Of a stretch of DNA of 64,000 nucleotides, positions 46,559 to 55,697 are shown piece by piece (positions within the stretch are counted from its first letter, which is position 1; each line of letters begins with the position of its first letter). Source of the stretch: JAKZVK01 sp965248255 (lineage in GTDB: Bacteria > Acidobacteriota > Terriglobia > Bryobacterales > UBA6623); assembly GCA_965248255.1 (NCBI GenBank), contig CBDFIW010000003.1, positions 1,860,001-1,924,000 on the forward strand, given 5' to 3'. The translations under genes and the position numbers were made by a program. Below the pieces are notes generated by a model. The model saw only the letters and a program-made list of their open reading frames with translations, was not told the DNA's origin and did no database searches.

Positions 46559-47005
46559 CTGTGATGAACTTCCGGTTGCAGTCAATGAATAGATGGAACT
46601 TCCCGGCGCTGTCTTTGACGAAGTCGAAGGTCCCCATGCCGGTCATCTTTCCTCTCTCCATCGTGGTGACCGCGCCCTTGAAGGGCGTGCCTTCGGTAAA
46701 GATCTGAGTTCTGCCTTGCGCGTTTTCCAGGTGGCCATGGTCGATCGCACAGCCCGCCCGGCGACGACCATCCCGGGCTTCGGAGTTAGCGTGAGAGTTT
46801 CGGAACACTTCTCTTTGCCGAAGCTATCGATCACGACCGTGTGGACGGTCGAGACAAGCTCCTCCACATCGTTGCGTTCCGCTGCGTCTGCGATGCTCTT
46901 GAGAAACGCGTTTTCGGGCTTGGATGATTGGGCCACTGCCATCCCCGCCGGCAACAAGATGGCGATTGCCAATGCAACCCATAGCTTAGTTTTGATCACA
47001 GTCCC
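46559..47005 (-). pseudogene. Small secreted protein with one frameshift
   Basis: The 5' frame begins with a signal peptide (IKTKLWVALAIAILLPAGMAVAQS) and continues to VVDSFGKEK-like and LTPKPGMVVAGRA. The sensible continuation, DHGHLENAQGRTQIFTEGTP … GTFDFVKDSAGKFHLFIDCNRKF, is in another frame. The switch lies around 46750-46790, in a GGGCGGGC context. Repaired, it would be a ~150-residue exported protein. No family is recognised. It is enclosed by the two palindromic repeat copies. Confidence 0.6.
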
Positions 47006-47017
47006 TCCCGAACACAC

Positions 47018-47479
47018 GAGATGTCCTTCGCGATCTTGCAGTTTAGCTCTCTTGCCGCCCTTGTCAAGTGAACTCGTGAAGTGTGGAGCGTGCCTCCGGC
47101 GGCCTCCTCGTGTCCGGTTATGTCCTTCTGGGCAGACGGCCCCTTAGGGCCGAACAATCATAGCCCACGGATTCATCCATGGGCTATGATTGTGGCGCCC
47201 GAGTCATGGGCGCTAACGCTCCTGTCGTGGTGTCCTCAAGCTGGGGCCATAACGAGCACAGATCCAGGTTCCTTCATTGGCATGGTTTCCGTCTGGCAAA
47301 TGTCCAAACTCCAGGACCGGTGTCCGCGCCGGTCTTCTCCTCACGTCCGGAGCAAGGGGTCTGCGCGGGAGAGACATCGACCCGGAGGTCGACGCTGCCG
47401 GCCAGGAGGCCCGCGCCACAAGGTGCGCTCGGGTACCAAGCTCGGGAACCGTGCGCGACAAGGAAAGACGTTCCACCTG
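47018..47479. repeat. Palindromic repeat region, copy 2
   Basis: About 47098-47410 repeats 46095-46545 directly. It includes a single near-perfect palindrome (CCCACGGATTCATCCATGGG, 47164-47183) and the shared GTGGCGCCCGAGTCATGGGC and GTCTGGCAAATGTCC segments. It lacks the inserted 21-bp hairpin. No gene is supported. Confidence 0.65.
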
Positions 47480-50198
47480 CTAGGGCGCAGCAACCGGCTC
47501 GGCGAGCCAGATGTTGGCCTTGGTTTCGCTGAGCGGAAGATAGTGCTTGTCGGCGGTCAGACCACCACCCGAGACTCCGGGTGCTCCGGCAATCGTTCGC
47601 AGCCGTCCGTGGAAGTGTTGCACGGCTCTGAGCGGCCCTCGGGGCTTCTTGGTTTCCGGATCAAGCGATCGGGCGGCAATACACAAGAACTCGTCCTCAC
47701 GTGAGAGAACGTAGAGCGTATTGCCGTCGGGCGACCACCACGATTTGCCCGCACTAAACCCTAACGAATCCGCGATGGAAACCCACTGGTCTTGCTTCTG
47801 CGCGGCCCCCCCCGATCAACCGGGAGACGAAGACAGGGCTCGCGGGGCTTCGGAGCTTGAACGAGACCCAGTTCTGGTCCGGCGAAAACTGGAGACTGTG
47901 CACCGGATGTTGTGAGTGCTGAAGTCCTAGATCCTGCTGTTGGCCTGTTTCGACATCGACCGTCTTCCAGCGAATGGGCGAGTTGGTGTAGAACAGAATC
48001 TTCTTTCCGTCCGGTGTCCAGTCCATGTGACTGCCGATGTCCTCCAGCAAAAGCTGCTCCGAGCTCCGGCCGATTTCGGTCAGATAGACGTTTGTCTTTC
48101 CCTCTTCGACCCGTCGAAAGACGACTTTCTTGCCACTCGGGGAGATCACGCCCCTGAGTTCCGTTGCAGGACCTACGGTGATCGGCGTATCGTTGTTCGT
48201 CTCGAGATCTCGCAGCCAGATGTCATTGTTGCCGGCTCGGTCGGACATGTAGACCAGCTTGCGCCCATCGGCGGAGATTGACGGAGACAGGTCCCTGCTG
48301 AGGCCCGACACGATGCGCTCGGGATCACCTCTCACTTCCGCACGGTTGGCATCGAGCGGCAGGCTCCAGATATCAAAGTTGTTGCTGACGTTCATAAAGG
48401 CAATGCGGCCGTCCTGAGCGGCGGAAGCCCCTTGTTCACCGATGCCAGCCGTCAACTTCTGGGGCTCGCCGAGCAACCTCCCCTCCTCGGGAGAGATCTG
48501 AATGCGCCACAGATTCTGCGTACCGCCCTGCGAACGAGCGTCGAAGATAAGCCAGTTCCTTCCCTCAACCACGTCTGCGGTCTCGGAAACGCCCTCCAGT
48601 TGCCGCTAAGGACCAACCCGCCAGCCTCAAGGGGGTCACGGATCCCTAGCGGTACGGCCTCGCCACCTTCCAGAGGCACGAGCCACCAGTCGAGTTCGGT
48701 AGCGCGACCAAACTCAGCGGGCTCTGCACTGCCGATGACGAGCAACTGTTGCCCATCAGGTGACCAGGTCTCTGGCGCAGCGATGGCCAGGCTCGTCTCG
48801 ATTTGCTGGGATGTCCCTCCCGACGCCGGAACGATCCAGGCCGTACGAAACACCTGGTTCGCGGTATTGAATCCCTGTACGACATAGCTCACCGAGGCGC
48901 CGTCCGGGGAGAACTGCGGATTCCTGCCACCATCCGCAATTCGTCTCCCACTGCCCCCGAGCGCGGGTACGACATAGATGCCGCCGCCGTCGCGGTCAGA
49001 CCGAAAAGCGATACGGTTGCCATCGGGCGAAAACGAAGGGGCTCTATCGTCAGCCTTGTCGGTCGTAAGGCGAAGGGGCTCGCCGCCGCCCAGTTGCTGC
49101 ACCCAGATGTCGAGGTTGCCCTCGCCGCTGCGGTCCGAGGCGAACGCCAGAAGCCTCCCGTCCGGAGATAGGGCCGGTTGCCCCGTGTAGCCGGTATCGC
49201 GGGTGATCTGAGTCAGCTTGTATTGAGGGGGTGCTTCGGCACTCGGTTCGGAGGAGCGACCGAACCACCAGCCCAGTCCGAGTACCGCCAGCAGAACCAC
49301 GGCCCCGGCGCCGAGCAAGGCCGGCGATGTGCGCTTGGCCACTGCGGTTTGCGCCGCCACTCGCGACGGTTGCGGTTCCAGCTCCTCCCGCACGGCCTTG
49401 TAGGTCGCCCAGCACTTCATCGGTGTGGTGATAGCGCTGCTCCGGCTTCTTCCCCAGGCACTTGTTGACAATGCGTTCCAGCTCCTTCGAGACACCCGTT
49501 CGGACGGCCGTCAGGGGCTCCGGCGGCTCATTCATGATCGAATAGACGATGGCTCGGTCGAACTCGCCCCGGAACGGCCGTTGACCCGCGACCATCTCAT
49601 ACAGCACGACGCCCAGCGACCAGAGATCCGTGGCCTGGCCGGTCGGAGAGCCTTCGGCCTGCTCGGGCGACATGTAGTTGACCGTGCCGAGCGTCGTCCC
49701 CTCGCGGGTGAACTGCGAGCTGCCGGCAAGCTGCGCCAGGCCGAAGTCCATCAGCTTGACGAGGCCGCGCGACCCCGACATCAACATGACGTTGTCAGGC
49801 TTGATGTCGCGGTGGGTGATGCCTTTGGCGTGCGCCGCTTCGAGTCCCTCGGCCATCTGAATCGCGATTGACAGCGCCTCGGGCAGCTTGAGCGGGCCTT
49901 CGTCGATTCTCTCGCTCAACGTCCGGCCTTCGAGGAACGCCATGACGATGAAGGTGCGTCCGTCGACCTCGTCGATTTCGTAGACCGTGCAGATGTTGGG
50001 GTGGTCGAGCTTCGCCGCGGCTTTGGCTTCGCGCTCGAAACGTTTGCGGCCTTCTTGATCGCGAAGCAGATGTGGCGCTAGGAATTTGAGAGCGACGGGG
50101 CGGTCGAGTTTGGTGTCCTGGGCTTTGTAGACAACACCCATCCCGCCCTCACCGAGCTTTTCGGTGATCTTGTAGTGCGAGATGGTTTGGCCGATCAT
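47480..50198 (-). pseudogene. Ser/Thr protein kinase with PD40 propeller, three frame breaks
   Basis: From the ATG at 50196-50198 a Hanks-type kinase domain is complete: GEGGMGVVYKAQD, VALKFL, HRDIKPDNVML, MDFGLAQ, GTVNYMSPEQ. Near 49394-49399 the frame shifts (DEVLGDLQ to AVREELEPQ). It then runs through a membrane helix (LLGAGAVVLLAVLGLGWWFG) and PD40 repeats. A second break near 48600 leads to VVEGRNWLIFD, and a third in a G8 run at 47803-47810 leads to AAQKQDQWVSIADSLG and the end at 47480. All domains are recognisable, so decay is recent or the breaks are consensus errors. Intact relatives are typical membrane sensor kinases of Acidobacteriota. Confidence 0.85.
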
Positions 50199-50297
50199 GG
50201 GTTCACGGGTGTCGAATGCAAAGCTGTGCGCTATTGTCGCGTATTTGTTGCGATTCCGGCGTGAACCGAGGCTCGGCCAGAAACGCTGCTTGCTAGA

Positions 50298-51590
50298 ATG
50301 GGCAACCGCGTTCAGCCAATGCTCGATCTGACTTGGATACGTTCTCAGTTCCCGGCGCTTGATCTCGAGGTCAACGGCAGGCCCGCAGTGTTTCTCGACG
50401 GCCCCGGCGGTACGCAGGTCCCGAACCGCGTCATCGAGGCGATCAAAGACTACCTTGTCAACGCCAACGCCAATACCCACGGCGCTTTTCTGACCGCCCA
50501 ACGCACTGAAGAGATGCTGGCCGAGGCGCACGCCGCCGTAGCCGATCTGCTGGGCTGCGACGCACGCGAGGTCGCCTTCGGGCCGAACATGACGACGCTC
50601 ACGTTTGCGTTGAGCCGGTCCATCGGGCGCGACATCCAGCCGGGTGATGAGATTATCGTCACGCAACTCGACCACGACGCCAACGTCGCGCCCTGGAAAG
50701 CGCTCGACGAACGGGGGGCGGTGATTCGCACCACCGACATGGACATCGAGAACTGCACGCTGAATCTCGATCAGCTATTCTCCCTGCTCAACGACCGCAC
50801 ACGGCTCGTCGCCGTGGGCTACGCCTCGAACGCCGTCGGCACAATCAACGATGTTGCCGCCATCACAAAAGCCGCGCACGAGGCCGGCGCGCTGTGTTTC
50901 GTCGACGCCGTGCACTACGCTCCGCACGGCCCAATCGACGTGCGATCGATCGACTGCGACTTCCTGGCCTGCTCGGCCTACAAGTTCTTCGGACCCCATG
51001 TTGGCGTGCTCTATGGCAAGGCCGAGCAATTAGAGCGCCTGCGGCCGTACAAGGTGCGTCCCGCGCCGGACGAAATCCCCGATTGCTGGGAGACCGGCAC
51101 GCAGAACCACGAGGGCCTGGCTGGTGTGATTGCCGCGATCGGCTATCTGGAGGAGCTGGGCCGGCGCCATAGCTCCGAACCCCCGCCGGACGGAAGGACC
51201 GGGCGGCGTCAGGCGTTGCTTGATGCTATGGGCGCTGTGAGAGCCTACGAAAGGAGCCTCGCCGAGCAGCTTGTCGCCGGTCTACTCGAAATCCCCGGGC
51301 TGGAGTTCTACGGCATGCGGGACACTGCCCAGTTCGCCCGCCGCACGCCGACGGTTTCGATACGGATGAACGGCCTGCATCCTCAGAAGTTGGCCGCGTA
51401 CCTGGGAGAGCGGGGCCTGTTCGTTTGGGACGGCAACTACTACGCCCTCAATGTCACCGAGCGCTTGGGCGTAGAGGATAGCGGCGGGATGGTACGAATC
51501 GGCTTGGTTCACTACAGCACGTCGGCCGAGGTTGAGAGGCTACTCGCAGCACTGACAGAGGTTTCTCGCAAAGACGCAAAGAGCCGCTAA
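50298..51590 (+). CDS. Cysteine desulfurase-like class V aminotransferase
   Basis: The 430-residue PLP enzyme starts at 50298 or at the ATG 50319 (MLDLTWIRSQFPALD). It shows FLDGPGGTQVP, FGPNMTTLTFALSRSIG, LDHDANVAPW, VDAVHYAPHGPIDV and the PLP lysine in CSAYKFFGPHVGVLYG. It fits the cysteine desulfurase-like subfamily (TIGR01976 type) rather than IscS or SufS. The C-terminal residues VSRKDAKSR are encoded by a GCAAAG repeat, so the original end has been replaced. It is divergent from the kinase gene by about 100-120 bp. Confidence 0.88.
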   Translation: MGNRVQPMLDLTWIRSQFPALDLEVNGRPAVFLDGPGGTQVPNRVIEAIKDYLVNANANTHGAFLTAQRTEEMLAEAHAAVADLLGCDAREVAFGPNMTTLTFALSRSIGRDIQPGDEIIVTQLDHDANVAPWKALDERGAVIRTTDMDIENCTLNLDQLFSLLNDRTRLVAVGYASNAVGTINDVAAITKAAHEAGALCFVDAVHYAPHGPIDVRSIDCDFLACSAYKFFGPHVGVLYGKAEQLERLRPYKVRPAPDEIPDCWETGTQNHEGLAGVIAAIGYLEELGRRHSSEPPPDGRTGRRQALLDAMGAVRAYERSLAEQLVAGLLEIPGLEFYGMRDTAQFARRTPTVSIRMNGLHPQKLAAYLGERGLFVWDGNYYALNVTERLGVEDSGGMVRIGLVHYSTSAEVERLLAALTEVSRKDAKSR

Positions 51591-51655
51591 GAACGCAAAG
51601 AAGATCTTTGATTTTTCTTGGCGGCTTCGCGGTGCTTAGCGCCTTTGGGAGAAAC
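51561..51655. repeat. GCAAAG-type palindromic repeat R1
   Basis: The 95-bp imperfect palindrome begins GGTTTCTCGCAAAGACGC and ends with CGCCTTTGGGAGAAAC. It overlaps the last codons of the upstream gene and ends six bases from the DapA-like stop. Related to R2 and R3. Confidence 0.75.
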
Positions 51656-51660
51656 TCGAT

Positions 51661-52668
51661 TCAGCCACTTTCCGAGTGTTGCCGGGCTATCTTGGCAATC
51701 TTCTCTCGATCTTCAGCGGCGACCTGGGTGCCGGGAGGACGCACCGGCCCACCGGCCCGCCCTAACGCCTCCAACCCCACCTTGATCGCGCTGATACCGT
51801 AGCCGGGCCTCACACTGCGCAATGCGAGGATCGGGTCAAGCTTCGTTTCGAGCACGTGGTTCATCTTGTCGATGCGGCCCGCGGTGGCGTGTTGCCAGAA
51901 CTCACGGCACGCGTTCGGCACGAAGACAGCGACGGAGGTTGTGTAGGCGCGCGCGCCGGCCGGCATGGCCTTGGCGGAGTGCGCCTCGCTTTCGCCGATC
52001 CACAGAAAATCGTCCGGGATCAGCGAGCCAAGCGCCTGCCCGACCTTGATGTCGCCGCTGGCGTCCTTGAAGCCGAGGACGTTGGGGATTTCGGATAGAC
52101 GCCGAATCGTGTCCGGCCAGTGGGGCTCTTTGCCGCGCGGGTAGAGGATGATGCCGATGTTCACTGATTCAGCGACGGCCTTGAAGTATTGGCAGGCACC
52201 CTCGGCGTCGCGAGAACCGTAGGGCGGCGAGAACAGGAGGATGGCGTCGGCTCCGGCTTGCTGGGCGTTGCGGGACATATCGAGCGCGAGCCGGTATCCG
52301 CCGCCCGCGCCGACGACGACGGGCATCTTGCCTTGCGCGCCGGCCACAGCTGCCTCCGCCATGGCCCTTTGCTCTTTCGCATTCAGAGTGAAGAGTTCAC
52401 CGAGCCCACCGCCGACTACGATCGTCATGTCGGGCGTGCCCGCTTTTGCATGGAAGGCAACGTTCTTGTGCACACCTTCGGACTCCAAGGCGTAGTTGGA
52501 TAAGAAGGGCGTCGTCAGGAAGTTGTGAACGCCTCGCAGCCGCTTCATGAGCTTTTGCATGTCGGACGCCTGGCTCGTGGTTCGCTTAGCCGAATAGCCA
52601 AGGGGGGATGAGGCGCTGACATACGCCGCCGCTGCGGCGCTCAGTAGAGTACGTCGAGTGATTGGCAC
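51661..52668 (-). CDS. DapA/NAL-superfamily aldolase with Tat-like leader
   Basis: The 335-residue protein begins MPITRRTLLSAAAAAYVSAS, a twin-arginine export signal. The class I aldolase barrel shows GGGLGELFTLNAKEQRAM, IILYPRGK (Tyr) and the Schiff-base lysine in VLGFKDASGD. Members condense or cleave pyruvate adducts such as dihydrodipicolinate or keto-deoxy sugar acids. An exported copy is unlikely to serve lysine synthesis. It lies between GCAAAG repeats, convergent with the aminotransferase and divergent from the Gfo/Idh gene. Confidence 0.85.
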   Translation of the reverse strand: MPITRRTLLSAAAAAYVSASSPLGYSAKRTTSQASDMQKLMKRLRGVHNFLTTPFLSNYALESEGVHKNVAFHAKAGTPDMTIVVGGGLGELFTLNAKEQRAMAEAAVAGAQGKMPVVVGAGGGYRLALDMSRNAQQAGADAILLFSPPYGSRDAEGACQYFKAVAESVNIGIILYPRGKEPHWPDTIRRLSEIPNVLGFKDASGDIKVGQALGSLIPDDFLWIGESEAHSAKAMPAGARAYTTSVAVFVPNACREFWQHATAGRIDKMNHVLETKLDPILALRSVRPGYGISAIKVGLEALGRAGGPVRPPGTQVAAEDREKIAKIARQHSESG

Positions 52669-52710
52669 GTTGTGTCTCCTCGCTGGACGGCTTCAGCCTA
52701 TCACGAGCGC

Positions 52711-52760
52711 TTTGGCCTTTCTTGGCGTCCTTCGCGATCCTTTGCGTCTTTGCGAGAAAC
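52711..52760. repeat. GCAAAG-type repeat R2 (half unit)
   Basis: The ~50-bp segment ends CCTTTGCGTCTTTGCGAGAAAC, matching the right arm of R1 and R3. It sits 18 bp upstream of the Gfo/Idh start. Confidence 0.7.
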
Positions 52761-52777
52761 GAACTACAATCCCCACG

Positions 52778-54112
52778 ATGACGACCCGCCGCAAGTTCAC
52801 ACAAGCCGCTACGCTCGCGGCCCTTTCCTATCAACGCATCCTCGGCGCCAACGACCGTGTCCGCCTCGGTTTCATCGGCGTCGGCAACCGCGGTACGTCG
52901 CTGGTGCGTGCCACAAAGGAATACGCCGACCAGCAGATTGTCGCTGTCTGTGACATCCGTTCCGACTATATGGACAACGCCGCCGAAGTCGCGGGCACCA
53001 GCCCGACCCTCTACAAGGACTACCGCCACCTCATCTCAAAACCCGACATCGACGCCGTCGTCGTCGCCTCCCCTGACCACTGGCACGCCCTGATGATGAT
53101 CGACGCGTGCAATGCCGGCAAAGACGTCTACGTGGAGAAGCCCCTCTCGCTCACCATCCATGAAGGGCGCCGCATGATCGAGACCGCCAAGGCGCGCGGC
53201 CGGGTCGTCCAAGTCGGCATACAGCGCCGCTCGGCGCCGTATTGCAAGGAAGCCGCCGACTTCGTCCGCTCGGGCGGCATCGGACACATCACCGTCGCGC
53301 GCTGCGCCCGCGTTGCCAACGAGTACCCACACGGCATCGGCAGCCCGCGCGATGCCGACCCGCCGGCCGACATCGACTGGGACCTCTACCTAGGCCCCGC
53401 GCCCGCCGCCAAATACAACGAGAACCGTTTCAGCTACAAGTTCCGCTGGTTCTACGACTACTCGGGCGGACAACTAACCGACAACGGCGTCCACTTTCTC
53501 GACCTGATCCAATGGGGCCTCGGCCAGGACGCGCCGCTTTCGGTCACGGCCATCGGCGGCAAGTACGCCATCCAAGACAATCGCCAAACCGTCGACACGA
53601 TGGAAGCGTTGTGGCAGTTCCCCGGCGCGACGCTGGTGACGTTTTCGGACTTCGGCTGCAACGCCGCACCCGTCAGCGCGAGCAAGCCCTTTCTGGCGGA
53701 ATGGCGCGGGACGAAAGGGACCGTCTACGTCCACGGCGACGGCTACGAGGTCATACCCGAGAAGAACGCCGCCGGTGCCTCCCCCGGCGGCGACCCGCTG
53801 CCGCAGGGTCGCGAGCGCCGCAACAGGTACCGCTCTTCGTTCGAGCCCCAGATGGAAGCCAAGCGAGTCGAAGACCGCGCCGACACCCGCTTCCACATCC
53901 GCAATTTCCTCGACTGCATCAAGAGCCGCGAGAAACCGAACTGCGACGTCGAAACCGCCCACCGGTCAACCACGACCGCCAACGTCGCGAACATCGCCTA
54001 CAGAACCCGACAACACCTGGTTTGGGACCGCATGAATGAGCGCTTCACCAATAGCGAACAGGCCAATGGCTATCTGCATTACGAGTACCGCAAGCCTTGG
54101 AAATTGGGGTGA
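52778..54112 (+). CDS. Gfo/Idh/MocA-family oxidoreductase with Tat-like leader
   Basis: The 444-residue protein starts at the ATG 52778 with MTTRRKFTQAATLAALSYQR, an export-type leader. The Rossmann core is VRLGFIGVGNRGTSLVRA, VVASPDHWHALM and the catalytic EKPLS motif, followed by the C-terminal Gfo/Idh domain (YDYSGGQLTDNGVHFLD). Members oxidise or interconvert sugars with tightly bound NAD(P). An upstream extension through the repeat is rejected. Confidence 0.92.
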   Translation: MTTRRKFTQAATLAALSYQRILGANDRVRLGFIGVGNRGTSLVRATKEYADQQIVAVCDIRSDYMDNAAEVAGTSPTLYKDYRHLISKPDIDAVVVASPDHWHALMMIDACNAGKDVYVEKPLSLTIHEGRRMIETAKARGRVVQVGIQRRSAPYCKEAADFVRSGGIGHITVARCARVANEYPHGIGSPRDADPPADIDWDLYLGPAPAAKYNENRFSYKFRWFYDYSGGQLTDNGVHFLDLIQWGLGQDAPLSVTAIGGKYAIQDNRQTVDTMEALWQFPGATLVTFSDFGCNAAPVSASKPFLAEWRGTKGTVYVHGDGYEVIPEKNAAGASPGGDPLPQGRERRNRYRSSFEPQMEAKRVEDRADTRFHIRNFLDCIKSREKPNCDVETAHRSTTTANVANIAYRTRQHLVWDRMNERFTNSEQANGYLHYEYRKPWKLG

Positions 54113-54113
54113 G

Positions 54114-54211
54114 GGTTTCTCGCCAAGGCGCAAAGGACCGCAAAGCCACCAAGAAGGATCAAAGGATATTCTTTGCGTTCTTAGCGGCTCTTTGCGCCTT
54201 TGCGAGAAACC
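54114..54211. repeat. GCAAAG-type palindromic repeat R3
   Basis: The ~98-bp palindrome begins GGTTTCTCGCCAAGGCGC and ends GCGCCTTTGCGAGAAACC, lying between the convergent Gfo/Idh and beta-helix genes. It may act as a bidirectional terminator. Confidence 0.75.
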
Positions 54212-54229
54212 CACTCAACCGCCCTCTGA

Positions 54230-55693
54230 TCACCGGGTCCGATTCGCCCCCGCCGTAACTAGATTACCCTCTAAGTGCGCGGAGCCAGCCGCTACCTCGA
54301 TCGTCCCGGCTAGTAGGTTATCAACGATCGTATTGCCGCGCCCACCAGTCAGCCTTATCGCGATCGGGTCCTTCGACTCAGGGCGATCGTCACGGATCAC
54401 GCTGTCCGACACGCGCACGTCATGGACGTCGTCAAGCAGTAGCCCGACCGTCTCGAAATTCAGGACCATCGAGTTCGTCAGATTGAAGCGCCGGCAACGC
54501 CGCAGCGTCAGCGCTGCTTCGGCCCCTTTCACGTGGTTGATATGCAGCCCGTTCAAGGTGCAATCCTCGGAATCGACAAACAGCAAGCTATTACGGCTAT
54601 CGTGGGGACGGTAGTCGGGGTTACGGTCGAACACATTCGGACCGATGACGATGTTCGAGCTGCCCTCGACCAGTAAGTTATGCTCGAAGCCCTTCCAGAA
54701 GGAGTTACCCATGATGGAAACCCCGCGCACGTACTTCAAATGAACATTCACCGCCACGTCACTCAGCGCGTTGTCTGAGATCGAGAAGTATCCAATCTTC
54801 TGCGGCTCACCCGGTCCGCGCCCGAGCAAACGAATGTTCGCCGAGCCCGGAGCCTCATGCGTGTGCTGCAGCGTACAACCGACGATCGCCCCCTCGCGGA
54901 TCGTCCCCTCCCGCGCGTCGAGCAGCACGTTGGCCGTCGGCGGACCATCGGGGTCCATGTTGCCCTCGATGTCGCACGTGCCGATCTGCAAATTGCGCAC
55001 TTCGCTGCGCCGGACAACCACGCCGCCACCGCCGTTGTAGCTAATGTGCGAGTTCGAGATGTTGATCTGGTGCAGGTTGACTTGATCGAACAGCACCCCC
55101 ACGCCGCGGTTGTGGTAAACGTGGCACTCGGAAATAATGACGTTGCGGTTGCGCCGCGTCAGGACAATGCCGTCCGACACCCCGCGGATCAGCAGCCGCG
55201 AGAAAACAGCCTGCATCGTTCCTTCCGCCACGATGCCTTGCGCCTTGGGGTGATCACCGCGAATCTCAAACCCATCGGCGAGCGGTGTGCGTTGACGCTG
55301 CCACACGTTCGGCTTCACGGTTTTCGGATCGGCCGTCCCGTCGTGCGTGCCGATGAATCGCAGCGCCGGCCCCTCGCCCGCCATGATCAACGTGGCCGTC
55401 CCGTCGCCCACGATCGACGTGTAGCCCACACGGTCAAGGTCGATGACGATGGTCGTAGTGAGCAGGTACTGACCTCGCGGCAGGCGAATGTCCCCCAAGC
55501 CCGAGTCCACAGCCCGCTGTAGCGCCTCGGTGTCGTCGGTCTCCCCGTCGCCTACGGCCCCAAAGTCGCGGACGCTGTTGGGAGCCTCATTGGCCACCAA
55601 AGCCGCTTGTGGCCGTCCGTTCGACTGGCACGCACAAGCAACGCCAACCAAGACCCCAATCAAGCTCAACTTGGCGACGGCCCTCGCGCGCAT
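54230..55693 (-). CDS. Right-handed beta-helix lipoprotein (pectate lyase superfamily)
   Basis: From the ATG at 55691-55693 (MRARAVAKLSLIGVLVG) the 487-residue protein has a lipoprotein-like leader (GVACAC). It then has the pectate lyase-3 start SVRDFGAVGDGETDDTEALQRAVDSG and many parallel beta-helix rungs (NVIISECHVYHNRGVGVLFDQ, NISNSHISYNGGGGVVV). Such proteins cleave or bind acidic polysaccharides at the cell surface. The IS630 left end lies 4 bp upstream of the start codon. A six-codon N-terminal extension in that IS is an artefact, and native promoter and ribosome site have been displaced. Confidence 0.88.
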   Translation of the reverse strand: MRARAVAKLSLIGVLVGVACACQSNGRPQAALVANEAPNSVRDFGAVGDGETDDTEALQRAVDSGLGDIRLPRGQYLLTTTIVIDLDRVGYTSIVGDGTATLIMAGEGPALRFIGTHDGTADPKTVKPNVWQRQRTPLADGFEIRGDHPKAQGIVAEGTMQAVFSRLLIRGVSDGIVLTRRNRNVIISECHVYHNRGVGVLFDQVNLHQINISNSHISYNGGGGVVVRRSEVRNLQIGTCDIEGNMDPDGPPTANVLLDAREGTIREGAIVGCTLQHTHEAPGSANIRLLGRGPGEPQKIGYFSISDNALSDVAVNVHLKYVRGVSIMGNSFWKGFEHNLLVEGSSNIVIGPNVFDRNPDYRPHDSRNSLLFVDSEDCTLNGLHINHVKGAEAALTLRRCRRFNLTNSMVLNFETVGLLLDDVHDVRVSDSVIRDDRPESKDPIAIRLTGGRGNTIVDNLLAGTIEVAAGSAHLEGNLVTAGANRTR

Positions 55694-55697
55694 ACTA

